The translations under genes were made by a program, and so were the position numbers. A stretch of DNA of 64,000 bases from an uncultured Dyadobacter sp. GTDB taxonomy: Bacteria > Bacteroidota > Bacteroidia > Cytophagales > Spirosomataceae. How positions within the stretch are numbered: position 1 is the stretch's first letter; every line of letters starts with the position of its first letter. The notes below the pieces were generated by a model. The model did no database searches and was not told where the DNA came from. It worked only from the letters and a program-made list of their open reading frames with translations. Of the stretch, positions 7,528 to 16,659 are shown piece after piece. The stretch lies in NCBI RefSeq assembly GCF_946482605.1, contig NZ_CAMLSE010000036.1:1-64000 (forward strand). The letters run 5' to 3'.

Positions 7528-8859
7528 ATGAACTTAAAGAACTTTTGTCCCACATTCATTTTGCTGTTAGGGATCGGCGCGGGCAGCTGGTTCCAACCGT
7601 TAAGCGCGCAACCGGTCTGGAACCTGGAAAAGTGCCTGCGTTATGCCACAGAGCATAACGAGGAGCTGGACATAGAGCGAAATCGTGGCGCGCTCGCCGT
7701 TACGGAAACAGGGGATTCCAAAGCCAGGCTGCTACCCACTATAAGCGCCGCCGCCTCGCTGGACCATTACTGGCAAATTCCTGTCCAGGTATTTCCAGGA
7801 GAGCTTACAGGTCAACCGCAAGGTACATTCATTCCGGTCCGGCTAGGGACGCCCTGGATGGGGAATGCGTCGCTACAGGCCGAGATGCCACTGATCGATG
7901 CTTCTTCATGGCAGCAGGTTAAAATTTCGATGTTGGAGCAGCAATTGAAAGCCCATGAGATGCAATCGGCCCAGCAACTGATTGCCAAAAATGTGCGGAT
8001 GTCGTATTATAGCGTCCTGCTCAATGCGGAGCAGCGTAATGTGGCCAATGCGAGAGTGCAGGATTTCGAAGAGAGCTGCCGGTTGATCAAATTGAATTTT
8101 GAAAAGGGCCTAACCGACCAGATTGCAGTCAATCAGTCGCTGGCGCTTCTCAAAGACCTTAGCGATGACGCCGAGCGCATTCAGGCATCCTGCCAGCAAT
8201 CACTTTTGGACCTCAAATTCTGGATGGGGTACCCGCTATCCGAGCCGATAAAGCTTGATTCCACGGATTTGACAGCTGACCAGCAAGATGCACCCAGTCA
8301 ATTCAGCATTCAAAGATTACCTGATTTTGCCAAAGACAGCCTGACCGCGCTGACCGCTGCCGCTTCATTACGGCACGCGCGGGCCTTTCTTTATCCTAAA
8401 CTTACGGTAGTCAGTGGATACAGTAGGCTGGGTTTTGGCAGTGAATTCAGCTTCATCACCCGTTCCAAATGGTTTTCTTCCGGCTTCGTGGGCCTGCGCT
8501 TTTCAATGCCCTTGCTCGACCTGAGCTGTATGCATTACCAGATCAGAAGGGAAAGGGAGAATTTAAAATTGGCTGTGGCTAAGCAAGAAGCGAATGCGCA
8601 AGCGGGAGCAAAGTCGTTTATGATCGCAAAGCTTCGGCATTCAAGGGCAAGCCAACAGGTAGCCATGCTTAACGAAAAACGGATGCTTGCCCAGCAGAAT
8701 GTCGGGCTTGCGGATAAGAAACTGGAAAAAGGGATCATCGATATGGTGCAATTGAAACAGGTCCATGATGAGCTGACTTTAATCCAACGCGAGCAGCTGG
8801 CTGCGAAGTTACAAATGCTGGTAGAGATGGTCGAACTTGAATACTTACAAGGCAATTAA
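7528..8859 (+). CDS. TolC-family outer-membrane efflux protein
   Basis: 443 aa from the ATG at 7528; a TTG five codons upstream is less likely. A signal peptide ending near LSAQ is followed by WNLEKCLRYATEHN, the usual opening of mature TolC-type proteins in Bacteroidota, and two long alpha-helical repeats with OEP-style heptads. It would form the trimeric outer-membrane exit duct for the adaptor and ABC transporter encoded just downstream. The adaptor starts 4 nt after its stop. Exported substrate unknown. Confidence 0.9.
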   Translation: MNLKNFCPTFILLLGIGAGSWFQPLSAQPVWNLEKCLRYATEHNEELDIERNRGALAVTETGDSKARLLPTISAAASLDHYWQIPVQVFPGELTGQPQGTFIPVRLGTPWMGNASLQAEMPLIDASSWQQVKISMLEQQLKAHEMQSAQQLIAKNVRMSYYSVLLNAEQRNVANARVQDFEESCRLIKLNFEKGLTDQIAVNQSLALLKDLSDDAERIQASCQQSLLDLKFWMGYPLSEPIKLDSTDLTADQQDAPSQFSIQRLPDFAKDSLTALTAAASLRHARAFLYPKLTVVSGYSRLGFGSEFSFITRSKWFSSGFVGLRFSMPLLDLSCMHYQIRRERENLKLAVAKQEANAQAGAKSFMIAKLRHSRASQQVAMLNEKRMLAQQNVGLADKKLEKGIIDMVQLKQVHDELTLIQREQLAAKLQMLVEMVELEYLQGN

Positions 8860-8863
8860 TGGT

Positions 8864-9967
8864 ATGAAAAAGGTATGTCTGCTACTCATGAGTGTGATCG
8901 CAACTTTAATGGCTTGTAAAAAGGAGCCCAAAAGCACTAAGGTGACCACAAGGCCGGTCAACGAGGCCGTATACGCGTCCGGTGAAATTATGCCAGCTGA
9001 ATACGAGCTGGTTAAGGCCAAGTCCAGTGAGCGTCTTTTACAGATACTGGTCAGGCAGGGAGAGGATGTGCGCAAGGGCCAGGTAGTCGCTGTTTTGGGC
9101 GAACCGGGTCAAAATGCGCAGATCGACATACTTGGCCGGCAGCTTCGGCTTGCGCGGCAAAGTGCTTCCGACAGTGCCGCCCGCGGGTTAGAGCTGCGGC
9201 AAAAAGCAATGCTTGCCAAAGCGCAGTACGAGCATGACCTACAAGAAGCCGGCAAGTACCAGGAGCTGGCTGCGGAAAAGGCAGTGCCTTCCCAGCAGGC
9301 TGAGCAGCAGGTTCTGAAAGCGAAGGCAAGTTTGGCAGAATACAAAAGTTTGCAATACCAGTATGACGCGCTGCAAGTTGACCAAAAAGACAAAGTGCTT
9401 GCGGTGAGCGCGCAGCTCGCTCAGCTCCGTCAAGCCAAAGAAGGTAAACTACTTACTAGCAGCATCACCGGCAGAATTTTTAGTGTTTACCTCTCAGAAG
9501 GCGCAGTTACTTCACCCACGGAACCTGTGCTGCTGCTGGGTACCGCCGGCCATTTCAAATTGGAGCTGCTCGTTGATGAAAGGGACATAGCCAAAGTGCG
9601 GCTTGGACAGCGTGTTTTGTTTGAAACCGATGCATTCGAAGGTAAACAGTTTACAGCGGCTGTCAGCAAAATCGTACCGGTCGTGCAGAAAGAAAACCGG
9701 AGCTTCAAAGTAGAAGCACGTGTCGAAGACGCTACTGGCTTCTTTCCGCAGTCCGCGGTGGAAGCCAACATCCTGATCCGGCATACGAAGGATGCGCTGG
9801 CCATTCCAAGCACCTATTTATTACCCGGCGACTCGGTTTGGATCGCTGGGCCGGGAGGCGAGGTTGTAAAGCGGAAAGTGGTGGCAGGAGTCAGGAGCGG
9901 CCAATGGGCCGAGATCAAGAGCGGGCTCCGTATAGGTAATTCCGTTTATGAAAGCGCTAAGCGATGA
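8864..9967 (+). CDS. HlyD/MacA-type periplasmic adaptor lipoprotein
   Basis: 367 aa from the ATG at 8864 (MKKVCLLLMSVIATLMAC), giving a signal with a lipobox Cys; an upstream TTG is unlikely. It has a biotinyl-lipoyl-like half-motif (VRQGEDVRKGQVVAVLGEPG), a long coiled-coil hairpin (about 80-190) and a beta-barrel domain with VDERDIAKVRLGQRV. It should bridge the inner-membrane ABC permease and the TolC partner. Its stop overlaps the permease start (ATGA at 9964-9967), which implies translational coupling. Confidence 0.9.
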   Translation: MKKVCLLLMSVIATLMACKKEPKSTKVTTRPVNEAVYASGEIMPAEYELVKAKSSERLLQILVRQGEDVRKGQVVAVLGEPGQNAQIDILGRQLRLARQSASDSAARGLELRQKAMLAKAQYEHDLQEAGKYQELAAEKAVPSQQAEQQVLKAKASLAEYKSLQYQYDALQVDQKDKVLAVSAQLAQLRQAKEGKLLTSSITGRIFSVYLSEGAVTSPTEPVLLLGTAGHFKLELLVDERDIAKVRLGQRVLFETDAFEGKQFTAAVSKIVPVVQKENRSFKVEARVEDATGFFPQSAVEANILIRHTKDALAIPSTYLLPGDSVWIAGPGGEVVKRKVVAGVRSGQWAEIKSGLRIGNSVYESAKR

Positions 9968-11229
9968 AAAAGCAGCTATCAGATATTGCCTTATCGGTTT
10001 CGATTGCCATCACTTACATGAGGGCGAAACTGCGTCAAACATTGGTGGCGACTGCCGGGGTAGCGTTTGGCATTACTGTATTTATTTTTATGGTCAGCTT
10101 TATCCAGGGGACCAACGAGTATACACAAGATGTAGTTTTTCAGCAATCACCACACCTAAGGTTATTCCATGAAGTGCAGCCCGCCGAGCGCTCGCTTTTG
10201 GACAAGCGTTACCCGGGCATGATCAACGCAGTTAGCCACCAGAAGCCCAAAGACATCCTGTTGAACCTGAAAGACGCAAAGCAGGCACTTGCACAGCTCG
10301 AAGCAGACCCGCGGGTAACAGCCGCATCGGGCGCGATCACTACTCAGGTATTTTTCAGGCTAGGGTCTTCGTCGCTGAATGGAAAAATGAATGGGGTGCA
10401 GCTTGACAAGGAGGACGAGCTTTTCGGCCTTTCGGGCAAGCTGGTTGAAGGAAGTTTCAGGGAGGCAGAAATAAAATCTAACGCCATTTTATTAGGCATT
10501 GGGCTTGCGCGTAAATTGAATGTTAGAACGGGAGACCAAATTGTAGTCACAACTGAAAAAGGCGGCAGCTTCCTGGTGACAGTCGCCGGGATCTTTAAGA
10601 CAGGACTTACCGAGATCGACAAGCAACAATGCTATGCAAGCCTGAAAACAGTACAAAGGCTTTTGGGTGTGCCCGCTTCTTACCTGACTGAGATCAAAGT
10701 CAAGTTGTTGGACAAGGAGATCGCCGCCCAGATGTCATCTCAGTTGCAGGCGCGTTACAACTACCAGGGATCGGACTGGAAGAAGGACAATGCTTCGCTT
10801 CTGGAAGGCGATGTGTTGCGAAAAATGATCGTTTACGGCGTAGCGGGGACGATCCTGCTCGTTGCCGGTTTTGGAATTTTCAATATCCTGACGATGATGA
10901 TTTATGAGAAAATGAAAGAGATCGCTATCCTGAAAGCCACCGGGTTTTCGGATGGTGATGTGCGGGGCATCTTCTTGACGCAGGCGCTGGTAATTGGTGC
11001 GGCAGGCGCAGTAATGGGTTTGTTGTTTGGCTTTTTGATTTCTTATGCGGTTTCAAAAGTGCCCTTTAACAGCGATGTAATGATTACACTTGATCATTTG
11101 CCGGTCAGCTTCAAGCCGGTTTACTATATAGCCGGTTTTACGTTTGGTATATTAACAACAGCATTGTCCGGTTACCTGCCTTCGCGCAAAGCGGCCAGGA
11201 TGGACCCCATTTCAATTCTGAGAGGCTAG
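9964..11229 (+). CDS. MacB/LolC-type ABC transporter permease
   Basis: 421 aa. One N-terminal helix (about 20-45) is followed by a large periplasmic MacB-PCD domain and a C-terminal FtsX domain with three helices (about 285-415) ending in PSRKAARMDPISILRG, the standard end of MacB/LolC/LolE permeases. The ATPase is a separate gene 3 nt downstream. With the adaptor and TolC partner it forms a tripartite mechanotransmission-type exporter for a small molecule, peptide or lipid; the sequence does not say which. Confidence 0.92.
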   Translation: MKKQLSDIALSVSIAITYMRAKLRQTLVATAGVAFGITVFIFMVSFIQGTNEYTQDVVFQQSPHLRLFHEVQPAERSLLDKRYPGMINAVSHQKPKDILLNLKDAKQALAQLEADPRVTAASGAITTQVFFRLGSSSLNGKMNGVQLDKEDELFGLSGKLVEGSFREAEIKSNAILLGIGLARKLNVRTGDQIVVTTEKGGSFLVTVAGIFKTGLTEIDKQQCYASLKTVQRLLGVPASYLTEIKVKLLDKEIAAQMSSQLQARYNYQGSDWKKDNASLLEGDVLRKMIVYGVAGTILLVAGFGIFNILTMMIYEKMKEIAILKATGFSDGDVRGIFLTQALVIGAAGAVMGLLFGFLISYAVSKVPFNSDVMITLDHLPVSFKPVYYIAGFTFGILTTALSGYLPSRKAARMDPISILRG

Positions 11230-11232
11230 AAT

Positions 11233-11907
11233 ATGAATCTACTCGAAGTATCAGGGCTAAATAAGTTTTTCCACGAGCCTGTCCGCATCCAGGTATTGAA
11301 AAATGTTGGCTTTCAGGTGAAAGCAGGGGAGTTTGTGGCGATCACCGGCAAGTCTGGCAGCGGAAAATCCACGCTGCTTTACCTTTTGTCTACTATGGAT
11401 ACTGACTTTGTCGGCAGCATTGTGATCGACGGTCAGCAAATGAAAGGAAAAAGCAACCGGTGGCTGGCCGGGTTCCGGAACCGGCATATCGGCTTTGTCT
11501 TTCAATTCCATTACCTATTGCCTGATTTCAGCGTTCTTGAAAACGTAATGCTACCTGCCCGGAAACTGGCTGAATATCCAGCTGACCAGATTCAGGACCG
11601 GGCGATGCATCTTTTAAAGCTGTTGGGTGTTGCCGACCAGGCGTTAAAGCGGGCGGCATTACTGTCCGGTGGACAACAGCAGCGCGTGGCGATTGCACGG
11701 GCGCTGATCAACGATCCGCTGATCGTAATGGGCGATGAGCCCACCGGAAACCTGGATAGTGGTAATAGCTCAAAGGTATTTGGGCTCTTTAAGGAGCTGG
11801 CCGCCGAGCGTCAACAAACCGTGCTGGTTGTCACCCACGACGAAGAATTTGCAGCCAGGGCTGGCCGCCGGATTCACATGGCGGATGGAGCAATTTATGA
11901 TTCATAA
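11233..11907 (+). CDS. LolD/MacB-type ABC transporter ATPase
   Basis: 224 aa with Walker A GKSGSGKST (39-47), Q-loop in FVFQFHYLLPDF, signature LSGGQ (144-148), Walker B LIVMGDEP (163-170) and H-loop VVTHD. It is the last gene of the export operon and powers the permease encoded directly upstream. It has the LolD-like length and no fused membrane domain. Convergent with paralog B, 5 nt between stops. Confidence 0.95.
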   Translation: MNLLEVSGLNKFFHEPVRIQVLKNVGFQVKAGEFVAITGKSGSGKSTLLYLLSTMDTDFVGSIVIDGQQMKGKSNRWLAGFRNRHIGFVFQFHYLLPDFSVLENVMLPARKLAEYPADQIQDRAMHLLKLLGVADQALKRAALLSGGQQQRVAIARALINDPLIVMGDEPTGNLDSGNSSKVFGLFKELAAERQQTVLVVTHDEEFAARAGRRIHMADGAIYDS

Positions 11908-11912
11908 CTGAT

Positions 11913-12371
11913 TTAGCGGTATCGTCGGACGGTTACTGCTGCGTCGGCAATGGTCATCACAGCGGCTCCTGCAATCATCATCACAAGAAATGTGTAATGC
12001 GGGAAATTATGGACAGGTAAAACGGCCCGATCTTTCAAGGCATCAAAGTGCACCTGGATGCTATCTACACCAAAGGTGCTTCTGAAATATTTGCGCCCGC
12101 ACTCGAAAGTGTAGGTTCGCCCGTCATAGCTGGCATGAATAATGTCGGGTAGTTTGGAGATACCGGCGCTACGCTCTCTTGCCGTGACCTGCATGCAGAC
12201 AAGTGGTGAATTTTTAACGATATCATCTTCTTCGATCATCAACGCCCACATCATGTAGGTGGCAAACAGCATGAACAGTCCCATTCCAGTTTGCAGGTAA
12301 AACCAGAACCAGCGGTATTTTTTGTATCCTTCTGCCGGTGTTGCGCTCATAATCTGTGCAAGAGCCTTCAA
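11913..12371 (-). CDS. DUF3592-like membrane protein, paralog B
   Basis: 152 aa with a transmembrane helix near the N-terminus (about 22-46), an extracytoplasmic domain and a C-terminal helix (about 123-145). SPLVCMQV, GRKYFRSTFGVDSIQ and DRAVLP align with the same positions of the 6470-6916 protein. The two flank the whole export operon and point outward-in from both sides. The upstream region contains the palindrome CTACA-tat-TGTAG (12386-12398). Function unknown. Confidence 0.7.
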   Translation of the reverse strand: MKALAQIMSATPAEGYKKYRWFWFYLQTGMGLFMLFATYMMWALMIEEDDIVKNSPLVCMQVTARERSAGISKLPDIIHASYDGRTYTFECGRKYFRSTFGVDSIQVHFDALKDRAVLPVHNFPHYTFLVMMIAGAAVMTIADAAVTVRRYR

Positions 12372-12414
12372 AATACAAATAAATACTACATATTGTAGAC
12401 TTTATTCATTTTTA

Positions 12415-12900
12415 TTAGTTTTGAGCTGCGAATTTGAGCCGGTCGGTTAGGCATAGCCATATCATTTTGATATACCTGAAAACCAATCCCGGCCAATGAA
12501 ATAGGTTATACTCAACGTTGTTAAGGCCCGGAAAGCCTCTTTTCTTCCCCAAGCCTCCTGTCAAAAATGGGAGGCTTTTTTTACCAGACAGCGAATGCTT
12601 TTCAGTGGGATGTTTGTTTGGACTGCTTGAAACCAGCTCGACCGCGCTGGCAGACAGGCTGACGAAATCTTCGTGCAGGGTATTCAAAAGTGCTTCCACA
12701 TTATAAGGCAGGTGGTGCCGGTCAACAAGCCTGATGACACTGCAAACTGCGTAGTCATAAATTTCCTGTGAAAGCTGATCGCATAATTCACATCGGGCGG
12801 CGATTTTGTCTGGCAAGGCGAGTTTGCGTGCTCTTATCTGGCAGACTTTCTGCTGTGTCTCTTTGGCCACGTAGGCCCTTATTTCGATTAAGGTCATCAT
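12415..12900 (-). CDS. Hypothetical protein, 161 aa
   Basis: The N-terminal half (to about residue 90) is helical and protein-like, with two Cys in RCELC. The C-terminal half is unusual (KKSLPFLTGGLGKKRGFPGLN) because it reads across a strong plus-strand terminator hairpin at 12551-12582. The true product may be shorter, or this may be a non-coding stretch. No domain recognised and no operon partner. Confidence 0.35.
   Translation of the reverse strand: MMTLIEIRAYVAKETQQKVCQIRARKLALPDKIAARCELCDQLSQEIYDYAVCSVIRLVDRHHLPYNVEALLNTLHEDFVSLSASAVELVSSSPNKHPTEKHSLSGKKSLPFLTGGLGKKRGFPGLNNVEYNLFHWPGLVFRYIKMIWLCLTDRLKFAAQN
12551..12582 (+). terminator. Strong intrinsic terminator on the plus strand
   Basis: AAGCCTCC pairs with GGAGGCTT around a loop of about 11 nt and is followed by seven T. 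It points in the direction of the export operon, about 640 bp past its last stop codon and after the convergent paralog. It lies antisense within the doubtful 12415-12900 frame. Confidence 0.75.
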
Positions 12901-13121
12901 GGGTGCGGGTTATTAGATTGAAAATGCACCTATAAACTGGTAAAAAAGCCGCTAATATGCAAGCTACATTCATCTTAACGTACGCCGATAAACGCAGTAA
13001 ATTTTCCTGCCTGCATTTTGAGCTGGTTTACAATTCAGTCCGATAACTGATTTTAATATTTTTCTAATCCCAATCGCTTTGCCCTGGCAGTTTCCGCGGT
13101 AATTTTGGCCCATCACCATCT

Positions 13122-13436
13122 ATGGCTTCGATGCTGCTGGGATTTTTGCCCTTTGGGGCCGACAACCGATTCGCTGATAAACTGCGAAATGCAGGATGCC
13201 AAAAACTGGTCATCCTTCCAGAAAATAACCGCAAATCTGCCCTTTCAGGTTTTTTAGGGTCAGTTAATGAGGGGGATGTGATCGTGTTTTGCCAACTGGA
13301 TCATCTGGGAACGATCAAGGACCTGTTTGAGCTGACAGTGGGCCTTGGAAAAAAACGTGCACATACAAAAATCTTACTGGAAGATATTGATACGCTTCGC
13401 GACACTGCACTGTATCTTAGCAGTAAGGAGCAGTAA
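13122..13436 (+). CDS. Resolvase-like N-terminal domain fragment
   Basis: 104 aa. LRNAGCQKL, EGDVIVFCQLDHLGTIKDLFEL and LLEDIDT match the order and spacing of serine-recombinase N-terminal domains (LKKAGC, EGD..VVWKLDRLGR, DLIEL and ENIDT). It lacks the N-terminal strand with the catalytic Ser, the Arg of LDRLGR is replaced by His, and there is no C-terminal HTH. It therefore cannot recombine DNA as seen. It may be a degenerate resolvase remnant or a small protein that reused the fold. The gene stands alone. The start at 13122 is the first ATG; no catalytic-Ser region was looked for in other frames in detail. Confidence 0.55.
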   Translation: MASMLLGFLPFGADNRFADKLRNAGCQKLVILPENNRKSALSGFLGSVNEGDVIVFCQLDHLGTIKDLFELTVGLGKKRAHTKILLEDIDTLRDTALYLSSKEQ

Positions 13437-13472
13437 CGCGGTAGGCGGGATGCCAAAGCAGTCGAGTTGGTT

Positions 13473-14108
13473 CTAAGCAACCGCAGCCCTTTTCGAGCGG
13501 ACCCTGATAAGCGGCACCAGCCGGTCAAAGTACTCAACGGTCAGGCCTTTAAAATACTCCTGAATCACCCACATACCTTCTGTTTTGAAAGGTAAAATGA
13601 AGTGGTCTCCGCTGGTTAAATAGAACACAGCGAAGCCGAGTTGTAATTTGCCATTGTTGTGCAAGATCTCGATCCGGGAAATATCGCCCTCCTTCAAAAC
13701 AAGTACCGCATCTGGAAGCTCAATTTCCAGTTGGTGCGCTTCGGGGTAGCTAGTAATTACAACGCCTCTTGAATATGGCCAATGGTTTAGATCGACGCTG
13801 ACGATCATTGCCGGCAGGGCTAACGAAGACAAGGAGAGTAAAAAGACGACCGCCCTGCCGATCTCTGGATAGGGGGTTGAGAAGCGCGCAAAAAATACGG
13901 CGTGCATGGTGACGATAAACATGATGAGTCCCATTAGGACAAACAGATAGTCAGACCTGACAAAAAATGACTGAATGGTCGTCCGGTAGATGCGCTGGAC
14001 TTTCATCGGTGAATTCGTGCCGATCGTATCTCGCGTGAATCGTATCATGTGCCAGATCAGCCAGCCCATGGGAAGAAAGATAATCAAAAACACGAGCAAA
14101 GTTCCCAT
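13473..14108 (-). CDS. Hypothetical membrane protein, 211 aa
   Basis: It has an N-terminal helix (about 4-24), two further helices (about 52-75 and 84-103) and a C-terminal beta-rich domain (about 110-200) that looks like a PH- or YcxB-like cytoplasmic module; that fold assignment is a guess. No operon partner: a 56-aa membrane gene lies 46 bp upstream on the same strand. Function unknown. Confidence 0.6.
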   Translation of the reverse strand: MGTLLVFLIIFLPMGWLIWHMIRFTRDTIGTNSPMKVQRIYRTTIQSFFVRSDYLFVLMGLIMFIVTMHAVFFARFSTPYPEIGRAVVFLLSLSSLALPAMIVSVDLNHWPYSRGVVITSYPEAHQLEIELPDAVLVLKEGDISRIEILHNNGKLQLGFAVFYLTSGDHFILPFKTEGMWVIQEYFKGLTVEYFDRLVPLIRVRSKRAAVA

Positions 14109-14154
14109 AGGATTTTAGCAGGGTTATTCTCCAAATTAGTTAGGTCCAGCCTTT

Positions 14155-14325
14155 TTACCTGTAAGCCTTAGCTAGAGAGAACGCTTTTACTGAAGGCCAG
14201 AATAGAGCCGCTGAAATTGCAAAGAGCGCAAACGCGTTGCTTATCAAATACTTTGCGATCAAGGAAGTGATAATCGCCACAATCCACAGGCTGAAAACAT
14301 ATTTAGCGTAGGGGAGTTTGTCCAT
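14155..14325 (-). CDS. Small membrane protein, 56 aa
   Basis: The frame runs from ATG at 14325 to TAA at 14155. It encodes MDKLPYAKYVFSLW, then two hydrophobic helices with few charges (about 8-28 and 30-44), then a short basic tail (KAFSLAKAYR). A TAAATTTG box at 14358-14365 fits the Bacteroidota -7 element 32 nt upstream. It lies 46 bp in front of the larger membrane gene on the same strand and could be co-transcribed with it. No homolog recognised. Confidence 0.6.
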   Translation of the reverse strand: MDKLPYAKYVFSLWIVAIITSLIAKYLISNAFALFAISAALFWPSVKAFSLAKAYR

Positions 14326-14357
14326 ATTCTATCTGATTTGCTCAATTTTAAATATAA

Positions 14358-14365
14358 CAAATTTA
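14358..14365 (-). promoter_or_regulatory. Putative -7 promoter element
   Basis: Minus-strand TAAATTTG matches TAnnTTTG. No convincing -33 TTTG lies at the usual distance, so support is partial. Confidence 0.35.
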
Positions 14366-14485
14366 AGGTTACTAAACTAATTTTGCCGTTTGGTGCTTTC
14401 TGGCATTCAATGTATTCTGGACAAGATGTTAATGCCCTGCATTAATTTAAAGGACAGTACATTATCGCGGCGACTACACAATTAC

Positions 14486-16654
14486 TTAACTTCCGGGTTT
14501 TAAGATATTGCGGATGAGTTTATCCCCTGTTTTACCGATTTGACTGATCCCTTTTTGTAATATCTCGCCGGTTCGTTCCGTTCGACCTGGATGTAGGAAA
14601 TCCGTTTGAAGGTCCGGGTACATCAACAAATAGTTATACTCAGTGAAATATTTGGCGAGATGGCCGGGCACATCTGCCAGGGCATCGTGGTAGCTCACAT
14701 TGCCTGGTCTAGCACCAATGACCACGAATAGGTCTTCCTTTTGCACGTCCCGTGATAGGATCAGAAAGTCATTCCAATTATCAAAGACTGTAAATTGCGC
14801 ACCCGGTCCTTTGTTGCTCTGATTATATGCCCGGATGGATGCAAGGGTATTCTCAGTGCTATGATAATGGACATCGCAATTCAGCTGCTTTCCTATCGTC
14901 GATATACGCTCAATCAGCAAGGGGAATGATGCTTCCATTTCCAATAGGTCGGAACAAACCACTGAAATGTTTCCAATGGTGCTGAGTGGCTGCATACCGT
15001 GGATGAGATAAACGATTTGCGGGCATCTGGCCAACAATGTACGGGACTTTAACCCGGTTACTGAACCATGGTCTTTCTCGCCTTTTTGCTGGCCGATTAT
15101 TACTTCGTGAATCCTTTTTTCTTCCAATGTATGCTGAATGCCTGATACATAGCTGACATCGTAACGAATCAGTGGCGAAACGATCACATCAGTCGCAGCC
15201 GCTGTGCTCACCATTTTGTCCTGATATAGTCTCAACCTTCGTTCCTCCGATTCCCGGTCGGCAGTTTCTGAACTGATTACCGAAAGCACGAAAATGTTCT
15301 GTTCGTGTTTTCTGGGCTGCATTAACAATGCGAGCTCGATCATCGGATCAATAGTATCTTCTTTCGAGGCCGCAATCAGGATATTTCGGGCGCCTTCGGT
15401 TGTCGCCTGGTTTGAATCTTCGTTGACTTTTCGGGCTAAGGTGACAGCGGCTCGACTGGTCTCGATGGATGCGATCGTGCAGGTGATCAAGATCATAATT
15501 AAACACCCATTCAGGACATCTTCGTTTAGCAACCTGATAGGTTCTCCCAGTTCATTCTGGCCGATAATGATATTATAGCCCACTAACACGGTGGCAAGTG
15601 TAGCTGCTGCACGAGCTGCACTGAGTCCAAAGATCAACGTGCGCTCGCTACCGTTCATTTTAAAAGATTTTTGTGTAAGCAATGCGGCCAGCCATTTAGA
15701 TCCCAAAGCAGCAATAGTCATGATACCGGCAACTTTTAGGGATTCGGCACTCTTGAAAAGCACCTGGATGTCTACCAGCATACCTACCCCGATCAGAAAG
15801 AACGGAATAAAAAGCGCATTGCCGACGAAATCGATCCTGTTCATTAAAGGAGAATGATGCGGGATCAGTCTGTTAAGCGCCAGTCCGGAAAGGAACGCGC
15901 CGATAATGGGTTCTATTCCAGAAAGTTCGGCCAGGAAGGAACCCAGAAATACCATCGCGAGTACGAACGTGTATTGCGCGATATTGTCGTCAAAGCGCTT
16001 GAAAAACCAGCGGGCTATGACCGGAAACACGAACCAGACGATTAGCGCAAATACGATGACGGATACAATCAGCTGGAGCCAGAACGCCTGATTGATTTCA
16101 CCCTGACTCATTTTGGCAATGACCGCAAGCACCAGCAGAGAAAGGATATCGGTAATGATTGTCCCGCCGACAGCGATAATGGCCGCTATCGTTTTGTGTA
16201 CGTTAAAGCGAGCGGCAACCGGGTAGGAAATGAGCGTGTGTGAAGCGAGCATACTGGCAAAAAGAATACTTGACATCCAGCTGAAACCAAGCAGGAATTT
16301 TGCAGCCGGTGCTGCAATCAGCATAGGCACTGCGAAAGTGAAAATTCCAAAAATCAAGCTTTTCGAGCTGTTCTTTTTGAATTCCTTCATATCTATTTCC
16401 AAAGCTGCCAGAAACATAATGTAGATCAGTCCAACCGTACCGAAAAGGACGATGCTGCTATCACGCCTGAGCAGGTTGGCGCCATGCTCCCCAACGACAA
16501 CCCCCGCTAGGATCAAGCCAATCACATAAGGCACCTTGATTTTATTGAGCAGCAACGGAACGAATAGGATAATAAAAAGTACCAATGAAAATATAAGCAC
16601 CGGGTTGCTAAGCGGTAGCTCAAACATGCTTTCAGTGTTGAGTAAGATGACCAT
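14486..16654 (-). CDS. CPA2-family cation/proton antiporter with USP-like tail
   Basis: 722 aa. Residues about 1-410 form the roughly 12-helix Na+(K+)/H+ exchanger domain, including GIEPIIGAFLSGLALNR and a later FIPFFLIGVGM segment. The remaining 290 residues are soluble and look like two universal-stress-protein-like modules (NILIAASKEDTIDPMIELALL...VIIGQQKGEKDHGS). It exchanges protons for Na+ or K+ across the inner membrane, and the tail may sense nucleotides or stress. The start may be 16627 (MFELPLSNP). It lies 5 nt after the carbonic-anhydrase-like lipoprotein gene, so the two are very likely co-translated. Confidence 0.93.
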   Translation of the reverse strand: MVILLNTESMFELPLSNPVLIFSLVLFIILFVPLLLNKIKVPYVIGLILAGVVVGEHGANLLRRDSSIVLFGTVGLIYIMFLAALEIDMKEFKKNSSKSLIFGIFTFAVPMLIAAPAAKFLLGFSWMSSILFASMLASHTLISYPVAARFNVHKTIAAIIAVGGTIITDILSLLVLAVIAKMSQGEINQAFWLQLIVSVIVFALIVWFVFPVIARWFFKRFDDNIAQYTFVLAMVFLGSFLAELSGIEPIIGAFLSGLALNRLIPHHSPLMNRIDFVGNALFIPFFLIGVGMLVDIQVLFKSAESLKVAGIMTIAALGSKWLAALLTQKSFKMNGSERTLIFGLSAARAAATLATVLVGYNIIIGQNELGEPIRLLNEDVLNGCLIMILITCTIASIETSRAAVTLARKVNEDSNQATTEGARNILIAASKEDTIDPMIELALLMQPRKHEQNIFVLSVISSETADRESEERRLRLYQDKMVSTAAATDVIVSPLIRYDVSYVSGIQHTLEEKRIHEVIIGQQKGEKDHGSVTGLKSRTLLARCPQIVYLIHGMQPLSTIGNISVVCSDLLEMEASFPLLIERISTIGKQLNCDVHYHSTENTLASIRAYNQSNKGPGAQFTVFDNWNDFLILSRDVQKEDLFVVIGARPGNVSYHDALADVPGHLAKYFTEYNYLLMYPDLQTDFLHPGRTERTGEILQKGISQIGKTGDKLIRNILKPGS

Positions 16655-16659
16655 ATCGT

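Noticed and set aside
12386..12398. CTACA-tat-TGTAG palindrome before paralog B as an operator
   Set aside because: Short and AT-rich; may be chance. Noted with the gene but not listed as a feature.
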